Positions 1 through 11,059 of a stretch of 64,000 nucleotides of DNA are shown here, piece after piece; the stretch's first letter is position 1, and every line of letters begins with the position of its first letter. The translations under genes and the position numbers were made by a program. The notes beneath the pieces were generated by a model. The model was not told the DNA's origin. It saw nothing but the letters and a program-made list of their open reading frames with translations, and made no database searches. Source of the stretch: Chloranthus sessilifolius. Its lineage: Eukaryota > Streptophyta > Magnoliopsida > Chloranthales > Chloranthaceae. The stretch is from the NCBI GenBank assembly GCA_021018995.1, contig CM037593.1:35539810-35603809 (forward strand), in the 5' to 3' direction.

Positions 1-2148
1 CTAATCCAAAGGAGTGGACTGATCTTAAGGCTATAATCTATCCACTTTAATGGTCACAGGCTATCCAATAGATTTCCTTCAACCAATGAATTATATCATG
101 CCATGAATACCATTACAGACACTATATTTTCTAGGCTATAAGCACCCCAGATCTGTTACAAATCTGGCAGACATTTATAGGAGCAAATAGACCTTGAAAA
201 CTTGGTGGGAACCACAAGGTATCTCAGGCTGAATGAGGATTTAGATTCAGCTGATCCTTGCTACAAAAGGTCTACAATGACTCAGCTCACAAGTCTGCAA
301 TCACTACAGAGAAGCCAGATCTAACATCTGATAGTGGTTAAGTAAAATAGAAGGGAGGCTGTTCGTACAGAACCTCTCACTAGGCTATAAGCTCAAGTGC
401 AGAGGAGAAGAATCCTTCTCAGATCTGTGACCAAGACCTACCCTAGGGCTATAGTCTGTCCATTCAAATGGTCACTGGCTATCCACAGAGGCTGCCTTAC
501 CAACAGATGATGAGATAAAACATGTAAACTGCTGCTACCACCATGGTCCCATGACTACAAGATCAAGCTTCCATGGGCCTTTCAATAAGCTCAAATCCTA
601 AATGCATGTTATAGCCCGAATAAAACTACGGGAAAATAGGAAAATAACAGATTAAATGAATATTTAAAGCACAAATTCCATTGATCTAAATTGCCTATAA
701 TGAAATTTCTCAAGGCATCAGCCTTATGCACAATAGCTCTTCACAAAATCCCAATGTTTAAATGACCTATTATAAAACTACATGAAACTACACCTAATTG
801 CTTACTAAATATTTAGCCAGTAAGTGTTGGGCTAAAAGTGAAGAAAAAATGGAAAAGGAAGTGATCAAACCCTAACCTTAACCCTAATCTGCTTGAGCTC
901 TTAGCCGACAAAGGTTGAAGGAGAGATTGATAAATTCTAAGTTATAAGCATAGCTTGTATACTCAGTCCTACTACCTTGGCTAAGAGAAGAGTAAACCCT
1001 AATTTTTCTAGCAGATGTGACACTATTATAGCTCTTAGATGTCTTAAGATGTGTGCCTCAGGATTCAGGCCTCGAGATGTGTGCCCTAGACATGGGAAAA
1101 TTCCCAAAAGGTCCTTGAGTTAAGAGAATTGGAGAGCCCGAGCTTCACGAGGCTGCCTTCTACAAATTATTTCTGTCGCACAGATGATTTATGCTCTTTA
1201 GTTCCTTCGTGCAGCTTGCAGAGTCCTCGCGAGGTAGGAATTAGCTTAGAAGGTTTGTTCACTCACGCAGGTGGACTTTGGATGATCGCGCAACTGATCT
1301 GGCTTTGAATGCACTCGTGCGAAAGAGTTTACAGCACTTGGCTTGCTTGTACAGTAGAGCATCAAAATCTCCTGTCGCGAGGTGCTTGCACAGATGCCTT
1401 TACATCTCGCTTGGTACAGGGTTAAACTTTTAGGCGCGCGAGAGTTGCGCAAGAGAACTTTTGGGCGTCTCTCTCCTCCATAGCCACGCGAGAGATTCCC
1501 GGGGTTGTCACTGCTATTCGCGCAAATTGGTCTCCCGAGGTGGTGCGCGTGGTTGCTTTAAGGCTTGATCCTCATGAGAACTTCACGAGCTATATTTATG
1601 AAGGCTTAGTGCGTGATTACTTTGCAAGTTTCTTTACATGTGGATTGCAGCTGAAGTACCCGACTACTGCACGAGAGGCTGCTTTGTGATATCCTCTTCA
1701 CTAAGCTGCTCGACTGCTTTACGAGCTCTAGTATGCTGCATGTCTTAGCTATGCGAGGAAGCTTTGCTAGTGAATTTGACCAGCGCGAGGCAGTATCTCA
1801 ATTGTGCGAGATAGGTCATTTGTTCCTCTGCCGCTATGGACATACTTCTGTTGCAACTTCCTCCACTCTCATCTATGCTTGGTTCATCTGCTAAACTTTT
1901 GTGGTCCATAATGACATGCAAAAGTGTCACCATGGTGTGTATTACCATGGTGTTCCATCAATCTCTGGCTCAACTGTCATTCTTGGCTTAAATTCTCTCT
2001 TCTTGGTATCAAAAGTAAGGACTTTGTGTTAAGCTGAATAAGTTATTACTAATCTAAAAAATAGGCTAAGCAAGAGTCATTAGCTGGCTTCCAGGTCCAA
2101 CAAAGGCTAGGTTAAGAGGTGAAAAGTGATACTTTTCAGTGAATAACA
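1..2148 (-). repeat. 3' LTR of element A (cut by window start)
   Basis: Position 1 corresponds to about 13525 in the other LTR, and the two copies run in parallel to their ends at 2148 and 15675. On the minus strand the LTR starts TGTTATTCACTGAAAAG directly after a GGTTTGGGGGTG polypurine tract. About 600 bp (R/U5 side) are outside the window. Positions 1100-1850 form a U3 block rich in TCGCGA-like palindromes, including CTCGCGAG at 1226-1233. The TATA position near 950 is degenerate here (TATACAAG) compared with the other copy. Confidence 0.88.
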
Positions 2149-2160
2149 CACCCCCAAACC
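2149..2160 (-). other. Polypurine tract of element A
   Basis: The minus strand reads GGTTTGGGGGTG immediately before the LTR start TGTTATTC. This is the plus-strand priming site for reverse transcription. Element D has the same tract and B a close variant, which fixes the 3' LTR boundary at 2148. Confidence 0.85.
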
Positions 2161-2229
2161 TAATCTTTGTTAGTCCCTGAGTAAAGCAAAATTTAAATAG
2201 CTACTCTAAGAATGTAAATGCCACTTTCA

Positions 2230-2290
2230 TAGGGAGCACGGATGCATTTAGCTTATGCATCAAGCCTTTTAAACTTCTAGGTGATCCCTA
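2230..2290 (-). other. Conserved 61-nt structured block, element A copy
   Basis: An outer inverted repeat (TAGGGAGCAC at 2230-2239 against GTGATCCCTA at 2281-2290, one mismatch) encloses a hairpin, GATGCAT-7 nt-ATGCATC, at 2241-2261. B and D hold a block of exactly the same length and design at nearly the same distance from the PPT, with paired base changes in the inner stem. It is probably a cis-acting RNA structure of the genomic transcript; its function is unknown. Confidence 0.65.
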
Positions 2291-3061
2291 GTGGAGGAGT
2301 AAAGTCTCCTGAGGGTTTTTAGTGAAGGTACCCACAAACTTCTCAATGAAAAAATTAATAAAAGTGCAACACAGTGGTTAATCAGTTTGAAAAAAATATA
2401 GTTCATTCCACCCTTGCTCTGTCAAAATTAAAGGAGTTTTAAAGTAGTGTATGCAAATAATTTAACACCTCAATCATGCATGCATGCTTATCACTTCCAA
2501 TCAGCTGACACCAAGAAAAACAATATGTACAAAATAGTACTAAGCTTACTAGTACATCAAAATTCAGGTTCAAATAATGCACCAATGATTTTAATCTCAG
2601 ACCCAATGCTTATTAGGGCTGTCTGTCACAAATGAATTTAAGGGTGTACCATTTCATAGAAGCTCAATAGCAGTTACATACCCCAAATGGGTTTTCAAGC
2701 ATGAGCATAGGCAGTGCTTCTAATTTCTGACATCATAAAGTACTCTCGCCATATATTAGATATTCCCTCATCTTCACATAACAGTTCATTTGACTTTGGA
2801 TCAACAAGGGCTTTTCATGGGTTGTAATGTGGCTTATTGGTGTGGGTTATAAAGAATAAAAGGGGTAAAGAGGGATTCAAAATTGAGAAATCAACACAGG
2901 TAAGAGATGATTCATGACTTCACCTTCTTCATTTCAGCACAACTCCATCTTCTTTTAAAATTTCAGAACTAAAGTGGACAACTTCTTTTCTTCTTTTCAA
3001 CTTTTCCAATGAAATTATTCTTTTGACTTCTCTTTCTTTTCTCTTCCGTTTTTGTTTCTTG

Positions 3062-3108
<47 letters not shown>

Positions 3109-4080
3109 AGTTGCCACCCATCTACAACTGCTACACTATTATTTACAGATCTCCTCTTTTCTTCTCCTTTTACCAAATGTTAAACTTTACTCACCTATCT
3201 TCAACATTCTCTCTTTTACCTTCTGAATAATCAGAGTGAGGGTAGGGCTGAATCAGGTTAAGAGGTTCAGGTTGAAGTACTTTGTTATTTGTTGAAGAAA
3301 AATGGGGCTTTAAGGCTCAAAAGTGTATGTACAAGGGTAGTTTCACAGGTTTGATCTTTTAGGTTCAAACTGTCCAAATGAAGGCCTTGATCCTTTCCTT
3401 AGTGCCATGATTACTGTCAAACAACTTCAACTTGGGGTGTCTAACTTCTAGTGAAAAGGGCTTGACTCAGTCAGTCCTTAGAACAAAAAAAAGTTGCCAA
3501 AGACACTCCAAAAAAAAAAATTTATAGGCTTAAAGCTCACTAGGTATGGTCTTCAATTGAGCTCAAAGGTGTATGCTTTCACTTGTTTCTCTCCTTACTG
3601 GTTCACTAACTACTGTTTATATAAAAATTTCTTGATGTTCCCCTCATAGAAGTATTGATTTTCAAATGATTTTAGTATTACAAAGGTCTACACAGTGTTT
3701 AAATTTCCTCACTTTCAACATTGCTTAGGTGAAGTTCATTCTATTTATTCCTTAGTTAAGACTGTTGTACTTAGGTTAACTATATCATTGGCAATCCTTG
3801 CCATACCCCCAAACCAATGAGGAGCAGTGTCCTCACTACTTCAAAGATGAAAGGGCATGTGGAGTAGGGATCATACACAAAAGCGCACAAAAAATAAAGT
3901 AAGTGAAAGCATTAAAGAAAGCACACACAAACAACTAAAATAAACTAAGCAGATATGAAGACAGAAAGTGAAACATAACAAAAAGAAATTTCATTGATAC
4001 AGCAAAATTTGTATAATATAAGGGAAAAGAACTACAGAAAAAATAATGCAAAGATATCCTAACTAATGACAAGTGCAAAT
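2291..4080 (-). other. 3' non-coding tail of element A
   Basis: No credible gene. The stretch runs parallel to 33683-35340 of element D, with shared phrases such as the one around 'ctcaaactgtccaaatga', and partly to 16144-17640 of B. It is the region between the ORF3 stop and the PPT. It contains a TA microsatellite and ends in an A-rich zone (3880-4080). Short open frames here are low-complexity. Confidence 0.7.
3066..3102. repeat. (TA)n microsatellite
   Basis: About 36 bp of uninterrupted alternating T and A in the 3' tail of element A. The corresponding parts of B and D are T-rich but lack the dinucleotide run, so it expanded in this copy. The short tyrosine/isoleucine-rich frames over it are artefacts. 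Confidence 0.9.
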
Positions 4081-6612
4081 CTAATCATCTGAATCCTCTC
4101 CTATAGCAGGTGGTTCTTGAATTCCTTTGTTCTTTACTTTCTTCAAAGCAGCAGCAGTAGACTGCGACCTTTTGGAAGTAGTGTTTCATGGCTTGGAGGT
4201 GTTTTTCCTTTTGGGAGTGGGCTTTGTCTTTAAAGTAGGTTCCTGAATTTTGATTCTAGGCTTGACTTTGCTAGGCTCCTTGGTTTTAGGGGTTGTTTCC
4301 TTTTGAGGTACATCAGGGTTTAATTATCTGGAAACAGCTTCTGCTAATTCCCGATCACTATTTTCAGTTAAGGTTTTCTGCAATGCCGCAATAGTCACAC
4401 CATAGTCATAAGCTTTGTCCTCCGCTAATCTCAAGTCTGTTTGGAATTTCTTGATGACATCCTCCATCCCCTCAGCTCTACTCTTTTCTTGATTGTATTG
4501 TATCATTGTCTCCCTCTAACCCTCCTTGATTCTCTTCTTCTCTAACTTGTGGGCTAGCAGCATTGATTTGAGTTTATCAAGGAGGGGTTGCCTCACTGAT
4601 GCTCGGAGGTCAGCCATTCCTCTAACCACATCCCTCTTGATGTAAGTATTTTTCTTCATGGCTTGAAGGAGGGTGTAGTATGGAGGTCTAGGGTTGAAAG
4701 AGGCTGGTGATATTAGCTGCTCAACACTGAAGGAAGGGCCAGCCAGTAATGATGGAGGGATGGGTGGTGGCATGGGTGGGGTGGTAGTAGAGGGTATTGT
4801 GAGTTCTATCACCTCTAGGTCAGTTTGGGTGGAGGCATTGGTAAGGGTAATTGGGGGGATAATGGAAACGGGGTTAATGGGTGCAGCAACACAGGTGTTG
4901 CTACTATGGTTAAAGGAGGGATAGAATGGGGTGGGATAGGTAAAAGTAATAATGTGGCTTGGATGTCTTGTAAGCTGGTTTGAATGGAGACTTGGTTTTG
5001 TAGGGTGGAGTTCATGGATTGCAGATTGGCTGTAATTGATGATTGGGTTTGGGTATCGACCAATACTTGGGATTGAATGGAGAGTAATAGGTGGAAGATT
5101 TGGGGTAGGAAATCAGGGGTGGTGGGTGAAATTGGTTGAAATGGGGAAGTGGGTGCATGAGTGAAGGTGGTGGCCTGTGGTGATGGAGGTGTAGGGGTAA
5201 ATTGATGGGGCTGTGGTGAACCTGGAGGAGGGGAGAAATGTGGAGGAGAGTCTGGGAGAGGGGTAAACTCATAGTTGATGTCCCCTATGATAGAGGACGT
5301 CATGGCTGAGTATCCCTCTTTTGAGAAAGGGATTTGGTCATGGGTAGGTGAAAATGGGCTTGATTGGTCTAAAGGTTCCCAGGTAACAACTTCAAACGGT
5401 ATGGAGGTTTCAATGGGCTAGGGGGTGTAGTGGGGAGCTGTGTGGGATTTTAAGGGTGTAAGGCTCAGGCTATAAGGCTTGGGCTGTTGAGTTTGGTGGT
5501 AGGCCAATGGTTGGGTCTTGTATAATGGAGGTTTAAGGAATTGGGATGGTTTGGGATATATAGGTAGGTTGGGGCTCTGTGTGGCTTTGGTTAATTTTTG
5601 CTTCTTTTGATAGGTGGTCTTCATAGGTGGGCTAGGGTGAGTTGGGTAAGTAGGCAAGGGTAAATGTATGGGTAAGGAGGTTAAGGTGGCTGTGGTAGTT
5701 GGTAGAATGGGCTAGGGTGAAGGTAATGGGACTGTGGGAGGTTGTGAGGCTTGGGTTGAGGGAGTAGTGGCTGGCATGGAAGGTGAAGGGGTGGCTGGTG
5801 AGGTAATGTCTGTAGATGTAAAGGTGGTGCTGGCTAGTACACATGAATGGGCTGTCTGAGAGAGGGCAGCAGAGCTTGCAGCCACAGAGGCAGCAACAGT
5901 AGCAGCTTCTTGACTTGTAGGGGCTGCTAGAGCTGATAGGTATGCCTTCTTCTTCATCTTCTTCTAAATTAAAGTGCCACTGATCCCCTATTGTTTTATT
6001 CCATAATTTCTAGGATTCAGGGTAATGGTTTTTTCATTCCTTTGAAATGGGTATCTTCCAAGCTTTAGCATGGTTGTAATAAGCCTGCAGTAGGGTAGGG
6101 AATGGGATTTCTTCTTGGTCTTCACCTTCTCAATAATGTTTGTCATCCCTTCAAAAATTAACTTGGCAGCATCCAAGTAGTGATTCATGGGGAATGAAAA
6201 GAGTGCAACAACAATAGGAAACCTCCTCTCCTACTTATGTCAAGAGCAATACACATTTTTCCTTATCACCCCATCCATAAATCTGAAGTTGGGGTGCATA
6301 TCTCTCTTCCTGATTAATACCCCTGATGCAGTGACCCCTCCAGTCATCTCCTTAGTAATTTCTGGGATTGTGGCTGTCAAAGGGGAACCCAAGCCACACT
6401 CAGGTTTATACTTGGTTGGTATCCTAACTATTTTAACAATGGCTGCCTGATTGAACAACATCTCAAACTTGTCTATTGGCACCACCAATGTTGGGTTCCC
6501 ATCATCCCCAGTCTTTGCTCTAATATTTTGATAGAACTATTGCACTAGTCTAGGGAAGACTAGCTGCATTGGGGGCCTCAGTAGGGGCAGCAATGTGGCT
6601 TTGGTGAGTTAC
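4081..6612 (-). pseudogene. Athila-type ORF3 ('env-like' position), C-terminal two thirds, broken
   Basis: Continuation of the ORF that starts at 9750, cut off by the solo LTR at 6613. Segment 6488-6240 (VVPIDKFEML through RKNVYC) and 6188-5988 align with the globular domain of the element D ORF3. That domain resembles the 'putative plant transposon protein' family found in Athila ORF3s; this is recognised by pattern, not by a search. Next come an Ala/Ser-rich part (about 5957-5712), a long Pro/Ser/Thr-rich part (5700-4815), a helical, possibly coiled-coil part (4700-4320) and a Lys-rich tail ending GEDSDD and stop at 4081. Several stops and frame changes break it. I see no signal peptide or membrane segment, so the name 'envelope' is not supported. 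Function unknown. Confidence 0.65.
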
Positions 6613-9251
6613 TGTTATTTACAGAAAAGTACCACTTTTCACCTCTTAACTTAGCCTTTTCTAGACCTTGAAGTAGACTAATAACTATTTATTAAGTGTG
6701 TTTTATAGTTAGTAATAAAATGTGCAGCTTAATACCAACTCCTTACTTTGTAGCCCAAAAGAGAGAGAGAATACACTCAAAGATGATAGCTAAGATAAAG
6801 CCTGATGGAACACCTTAGTAGTGCTCACCATGGTGACTCCTTGTTGTTGATCATCATTGACCAAAGTCTAGCAGATAAATGAAGTTAGCTGAGAAAGGAG
6901 GAGGCTATGACAGCAGCAAGTGCAATGCACCAGAGCAGCAAAAGATAGACCTCGTAGAGTTGAGGAGCTTCCTCGCGAAGCTAAAGATGCAGTGGAAGAG
7001 GCCCTCATGCAGATATGCCGCGCAGTCAGGAAGATAGCTGAAATGACCTCGCGAAGATCTCGCAGGTTAAAACTCTCAGAATTTTCCATCGTGAAGCTCT
7101 TGCGGAGATCAAGCTTAAAAGCAACCGCGCGAAGAACCCAGCGAGTCCATATGTACACTGAACAGAATGTCACCTCGCGTAGTTCTTGCATAGCCCTGGA
7201 TGAGAGAGACGCCCAAAATTCTCTTCGGATAGATCTAGGGCACTTTGAAGCCTTACCATTGACTACACGAGCACAGGAGCATAACTGCGCGAGTACTTAC
7301 CGAGAGAGAACTTCTGAAGCTCTATTGCGCGAGAAGTCTAGGCACTCCAAATAATCTCCGCGACATCATTGCAGCGTAAAGGAACTGCACGATGAACTGG
7401 AGATTCACTACGCGAGCAAGCACTTCCCACCAGCCAAAGGTAACTCCGCAAAGGCAAAGCAGCTGCCCGAATGAGCTAAAAGCAGATAGCAGCCTCACGA
7501 AGCACGGGCTCTCCACTTCTCAGTTTTAATTGAAGGACTTTTTGGAAATTTCCCAAGGCTAGGGCACACTTTTTAAGGTGCAGATTTTGAGGCGCATATC
7601 TCCAGGCATCCAAGGGTTGAAACAGTGCCATGTCTGCTGGAAAAATTACGGTTGATCTCTTTAGAGCTAAGGCTATTTTGACAGAGTATATAAGCTGTAC
7701 TTAGAGTTTATTATTTTCATCTTTCCTTCATCCTCTATCGGCTGAGAGCTCTAGCAGGCTAGGGTTAGGGTTTGATCACCTCTTTTTCCTATTTTTCTTC
7801 TCTTAGCCCAGCACTTGCTGGCTAATCCCCCTGTAAGCAGTTAGGTTTAGTTTTGTTTTAGTCTTGTAATAAATTTTGTATACATTGGGATTATGGATGA
7901 GCAATTGCGTATAGGCTGCAGCCAGGAGACAGTTCATTGTAAGTTTTGCTATTATCAATGAACTGTTGTTTTAATGCTTAATCAAATCTAAAGATCTTAT
8001 GGTTTTTTTAGATGTCTATAGGATCCATGTATTTGGGACTAGCCCATTCAGTTTTTAGTAAATCCGTTGCTTACCATCTGATTTCCCTTGGTTTGATAGC
8101 CCCATGAAAAGTAATGATGGATCTGTAGTGAGATCCAGGGAGCTCGAAAGCCTATGAACCATGGTGGCTGTAGCAATTTTCATGTTCTTTCTCAGGCTTC
8201 TGTGGGATGGACAGACCAATGGGATACCCTGTGACCATTCAAGTGGACCGTGTATAGCCCTAAGGTTGTGTCCATTCACATGTTTGAGAAGGATTCTTCT
8301 CCTCTGTACATGAGCTTCTAAAGCCTTGTGAGGAGGTTTGTACTGGAACTGGCTCCCCTCTATTTTACCTAGTCGACATCAGATGTTAGATCTGATCTCT
8401 TTGTAGTAATTACAACTTGAGGCTGAGTCATTGCAGACCGTCTGTAGCAATGACCAGCTGAATCTAAAGCCTTATTCAACCTATTGCATGGTCCTTTTTA
8501 TCGGCACTAGTGAGCAGTTAGCCTTAGCAAAGCACTTTAGATCTTATGGGTTGGAATACCTATAGATGTCAGCTAGGTCTATGTGCAGATCTGGGGAGCT
8601 TGTAGCACTGGCATTACATAGTGCTGCAATAGTATTCATGTCTAGAGCTGGTCCAGTGGCTATGGAAATGATCAGTCCACTCTTCTGGAATAGACTAGCA
8701 AATTTTTGGTCTAACTAATGGGATTTGACAGACTCTATCGGATACCCTGTGACCATTGGAGTGGACAGGGTATAACCCTAAGAACGCCCCAAATGGCATG
8801 GGTTAAACTGGGAGCTTATACCTTGTTGAGGCTTTTAATAGCGTCTCAGCAAGGAGCACTGCAGAGACAGGCTAAATCTGAGTTACATTACTGTATCATT
8901 AACTCTAGCTCAAGCTGCTTACTTCTCATAATTTTTATATTTTATTTTGGCACACACTACCACCATCCTCCTCTTAACCCTTTCTTTAGCTATAGTTTAT
9001 TCTTGTCTGTTCCTAGTTCTTAATATAGCTTAGTGACACTTAAACACCCCTCTCTTTAGAGTTGCCAGATCTGTAGCTAGATCTGGAGACTACTATACGT
9101 CCCTCGAGGTTTCAGATCAATACTCTCTGTGGGACAAACTCTTACTTATCAAAACTTGCTATAATAGGCCCTGTATCTTGCAGAACTGTGTATATTTTTA
9201 GACTTGCTGCTTTGTGTTTTTTAATCCACCTTTGATTTATTTTTACTAACA
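6613..9251 (+). mobile_element. Solo LTR of the element A family, plus orientation
   Basis: Starts TGTTATTTACAGAAAAG and ends TTTACTAACA, matching both ends of the element A LTR in reverse orientation and close to its length (2.64 against 2.76 kb). ORF3 sequence continues on both sides (6530-6600 and 9300-9750 align with 38990-39190 of D), so the LTR interrupts ORF3. No PBS follows 9251 and no PPT precedes 6613. The five flanking bases (gttac and cattc) do not form a target duplication. U3 (6900-7500) carries many CGCG palindromes. The TATA box is at 7687, and a gggttagggttt telo-box-like stretch lies at 7764-7775. Confidence 0.8.
7687..7694 (+). promoter_or_regulatory. TATA box of the solo LTR
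   Basis: TATATAAG lies downstream of the CGCG-rich U3 block and upstream of a pyrimidine-rich stretch and a telo-box, the same order as in the LTRs of A and D. Transcription would start about 30 bp downstream and run toward 9251, with no element attached. Confidence 0.65.
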
Positions 9252-9750
9252 CATTCTTATCATTGTTTTCAAATAAAGTTAGTAGCAAGCATCTAAAATA
9301 CCCTATCAATTACTCCATAGAGGCAGTTGTCTCAGGTAGCTCCTCAAAGAAAGCTTTATCAAAAATTGTTTCTGCCTCCAGCTTAATTGTTGTAACAAAT
9401 TCAGAGGGGACTTTGAGGTATTCATTATCTTATTCCTCTTCATCCTCAGGGACCTCAGGGGCTACTTCCTTCCCCTTTTTCTGTTTCTTCTTTGATTTCT
9501 CAGGACTTTTGGTAGGTGGGTGCTCTCTTGCCCTCTTTTTAGGAGCAGCTTTCTTTTTGGTACTCGGACATCAGAGGGCACACCCTTTCCCTTCTTCACA
9601 GTTAACTCAATTAGGGGCTCCTCGGTGGGTGCAGCTAACACAGGGGGGCCTCTGTGGCCTTACAAATTTTTGAGTGGCCACAGGGCTCCCAGTAGGTGGT
9701 GGGTTGAGCATGGCAGGCAATGCATCATAAAATTTTGAACCTGTGGCCAT
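9252..9750 (-). pseudogene. Athila-type ORF3, N-terminal part, broken
   Basis: Begins at the ATG complementary to 9748-9750 (MATGSKFYDALPA). A Pro-rich start is followed by a Lys-rich stretch (KKKQKKGKE) resembling a nuclear-localisation signal. The element D ORF3 has the same layout (start 39320, then KRKGKDK). Stop codons occur around residue 50 and beyond, and the frame is lost before the solo LTR at 9251. The start lies about 330 bp downstream of the TATA-like box at 10084, which fits a separate transcript for this ORF. Basic residues near the N-terminus suggest nuclear or nucleic-acid contact, by inference only. Confidence 0.55.
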
Positions 9751-10079
9751 GGCTACTCAGAATAGGCAATGCCCACTTCACAAATGATATTGCACCCAAA
9801 GTTTCTCTTCTTAACTCTAATCAATCAAAGCACAGAGAGAGAGTGAGAGATCCTACCGACTTGCAGCTAGGGTTCACTTCAAATGTTGCACAGCGGTTTG
9901 AATCCCCTAAAACCTAGCTCAAAGTGACCAGGAGGTGATGGGGAGTAAAATGGTAGGAGGAAACTAGCTGAGGTGGAGTGGGGTAGGTGGTAGAGAAGAA
10001 AGAAGAAAGTAAGGAGGTCGGTTTTGCACAGTGGAGACTAGGGCAAAGAGAAACAAAATGACGAGAATGGAGAAATCGC

Positions 10080-10693
10080 TGGGTTTATAAGGCTAAACCT
10101 GTGGTTCGCACAGCTATCGTCAGGTTCTCGCGAGGAAGATTTCTCACGTAGTACACAACCAATCTCGCGAGAGGTTTGTCGCAGAGAAGAACAGAGCCTC
10201 GCAAGAACAGATTTAGAAGCTTTATATGCCTCGTGAGGTTCTTTGCAGAGTTGAATTTGGGCCTAAGCGCGCAAATCAGTTTCTCATCTCTCACGCAACT
10301 TAACTTGAGGTCTTTGCGAGGAACATTCATTTGGAGTATCAGAGACTTCGCAAGGCAAGTAATGGTGTGGTCTTCAAAATGTTAGCTCGCGAGGCTCTCG
10401 CGCAGTATAAAAAATATGAATTCCGTTCTTCGTGCAGTTCCCTGTTGTTGATAAGATAGAGCCTCGTGAGGCTCAATGTCAGGCTTCAGCAGGTGTCTTT
10501 TTCTCATGAGGCTCTCGTGAGGAATAAAACTTCTCTCAGAACTCTGCAAGAAAGCCAACAAGTGGCTCGCGAGCTTAAAATTTAGGCCATTTAGCCTCGC
10601 GAGAAAGCAACAGTTAACCTCTCTCTCAGCTTGTGCCCTGGTCTGTGCATGTACAATATCATGCACCAATTCAGTGTGCATCAGCACTAACTC
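10080..10693 (-). promoter_or_regulatory. Candidate internal promoter upstream of ORF3 (element A)
   Basis: The 8-bp palindrome CTCGCGAG occurs five times: 10127-10134, 10164-10171 (within TCTCGCGAGA), 10386-10393, 10566-10573 and 10596-10603. Many near-matches lie between them. The block ends at a TATA-like box (TATAAA on the minus strand, complement of 10084-10089), then about 330 bp lead to the ORF3 ATG. The layout (CGCG-palindrome block, then TATA, then transcript) copies the U3 of the LTRs, although this block is internal. A related block occupies the same place in D. Promoter activity is inferred. Confidence 0.5.
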
Positions 10694-11059
10694 CATGACA
10701 TGTACTCCATTTCATCATTATCATTGGGTGCTCATTATCAACATTTAAAAATCAAAAATTCAGAATTCTAAAGATAATCTTTCAGATCAAATTTATGATA
10801 TTATAATGAGAGCATCTCAACCATCAGTAATAGGCATGGACATCAAATTCAGATGACAAATATGCACTTGTACTCAAAACAGGGCAGAACAAAACAAAAT
10901 CAAACACAAGCAAATCATTATCACCCTAAAAGCAGTAATTGAAAATTTTCTAAGCAACACAAAACAAGAAGACACATTTAATACATATAGTACACACATT
11001 CTTTGGTTCTTCACCACTCACTTTCTTTTCATTTTCACTCTCTATGACCTCCTCAGTTG
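10694..11059 (-). other. AT-rich spacer between gag and internal promoter; site of missing pol
   Basis: No gene. The A-rich stretch 10740-10990 resembles 40160-40450 of element D, which lies just after its integrase. In A it follows the gag C-terminus directly, so everything from protease to integrase is absent at this junction. Confidence 0.6.

Noticed and set aside
871-892. Telomere-like AACCCTAA repeats as an interstitial telomere
   Set aside because: Only two or three imperfect units at a fixed LTR position, better explained as telo-boxes of the LTR promoter.
1100-1850. CGCG boxes as binding sites of CAMTA factors
   Set aside because: The CAMTA consensus is VCGCGB, but most sites here are TCGCGA, which does not fit. 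The palindrome array is kept as an observation without naming the factor.
6920-7354. 144-codon Arg-rich open frame in the solo LTR
   Set aside because: It lies in the CGCG-palindrome block of U3. Other LTR copies do not keep the frame, and it has no protein-like features.
10127-10603. CTCGCGAG repeats as a CRISPR array or satellite
   Set aside because: The repeats are 8 bp, unevenly spaced and in a plant retrotransposon; spacers are not uniform.
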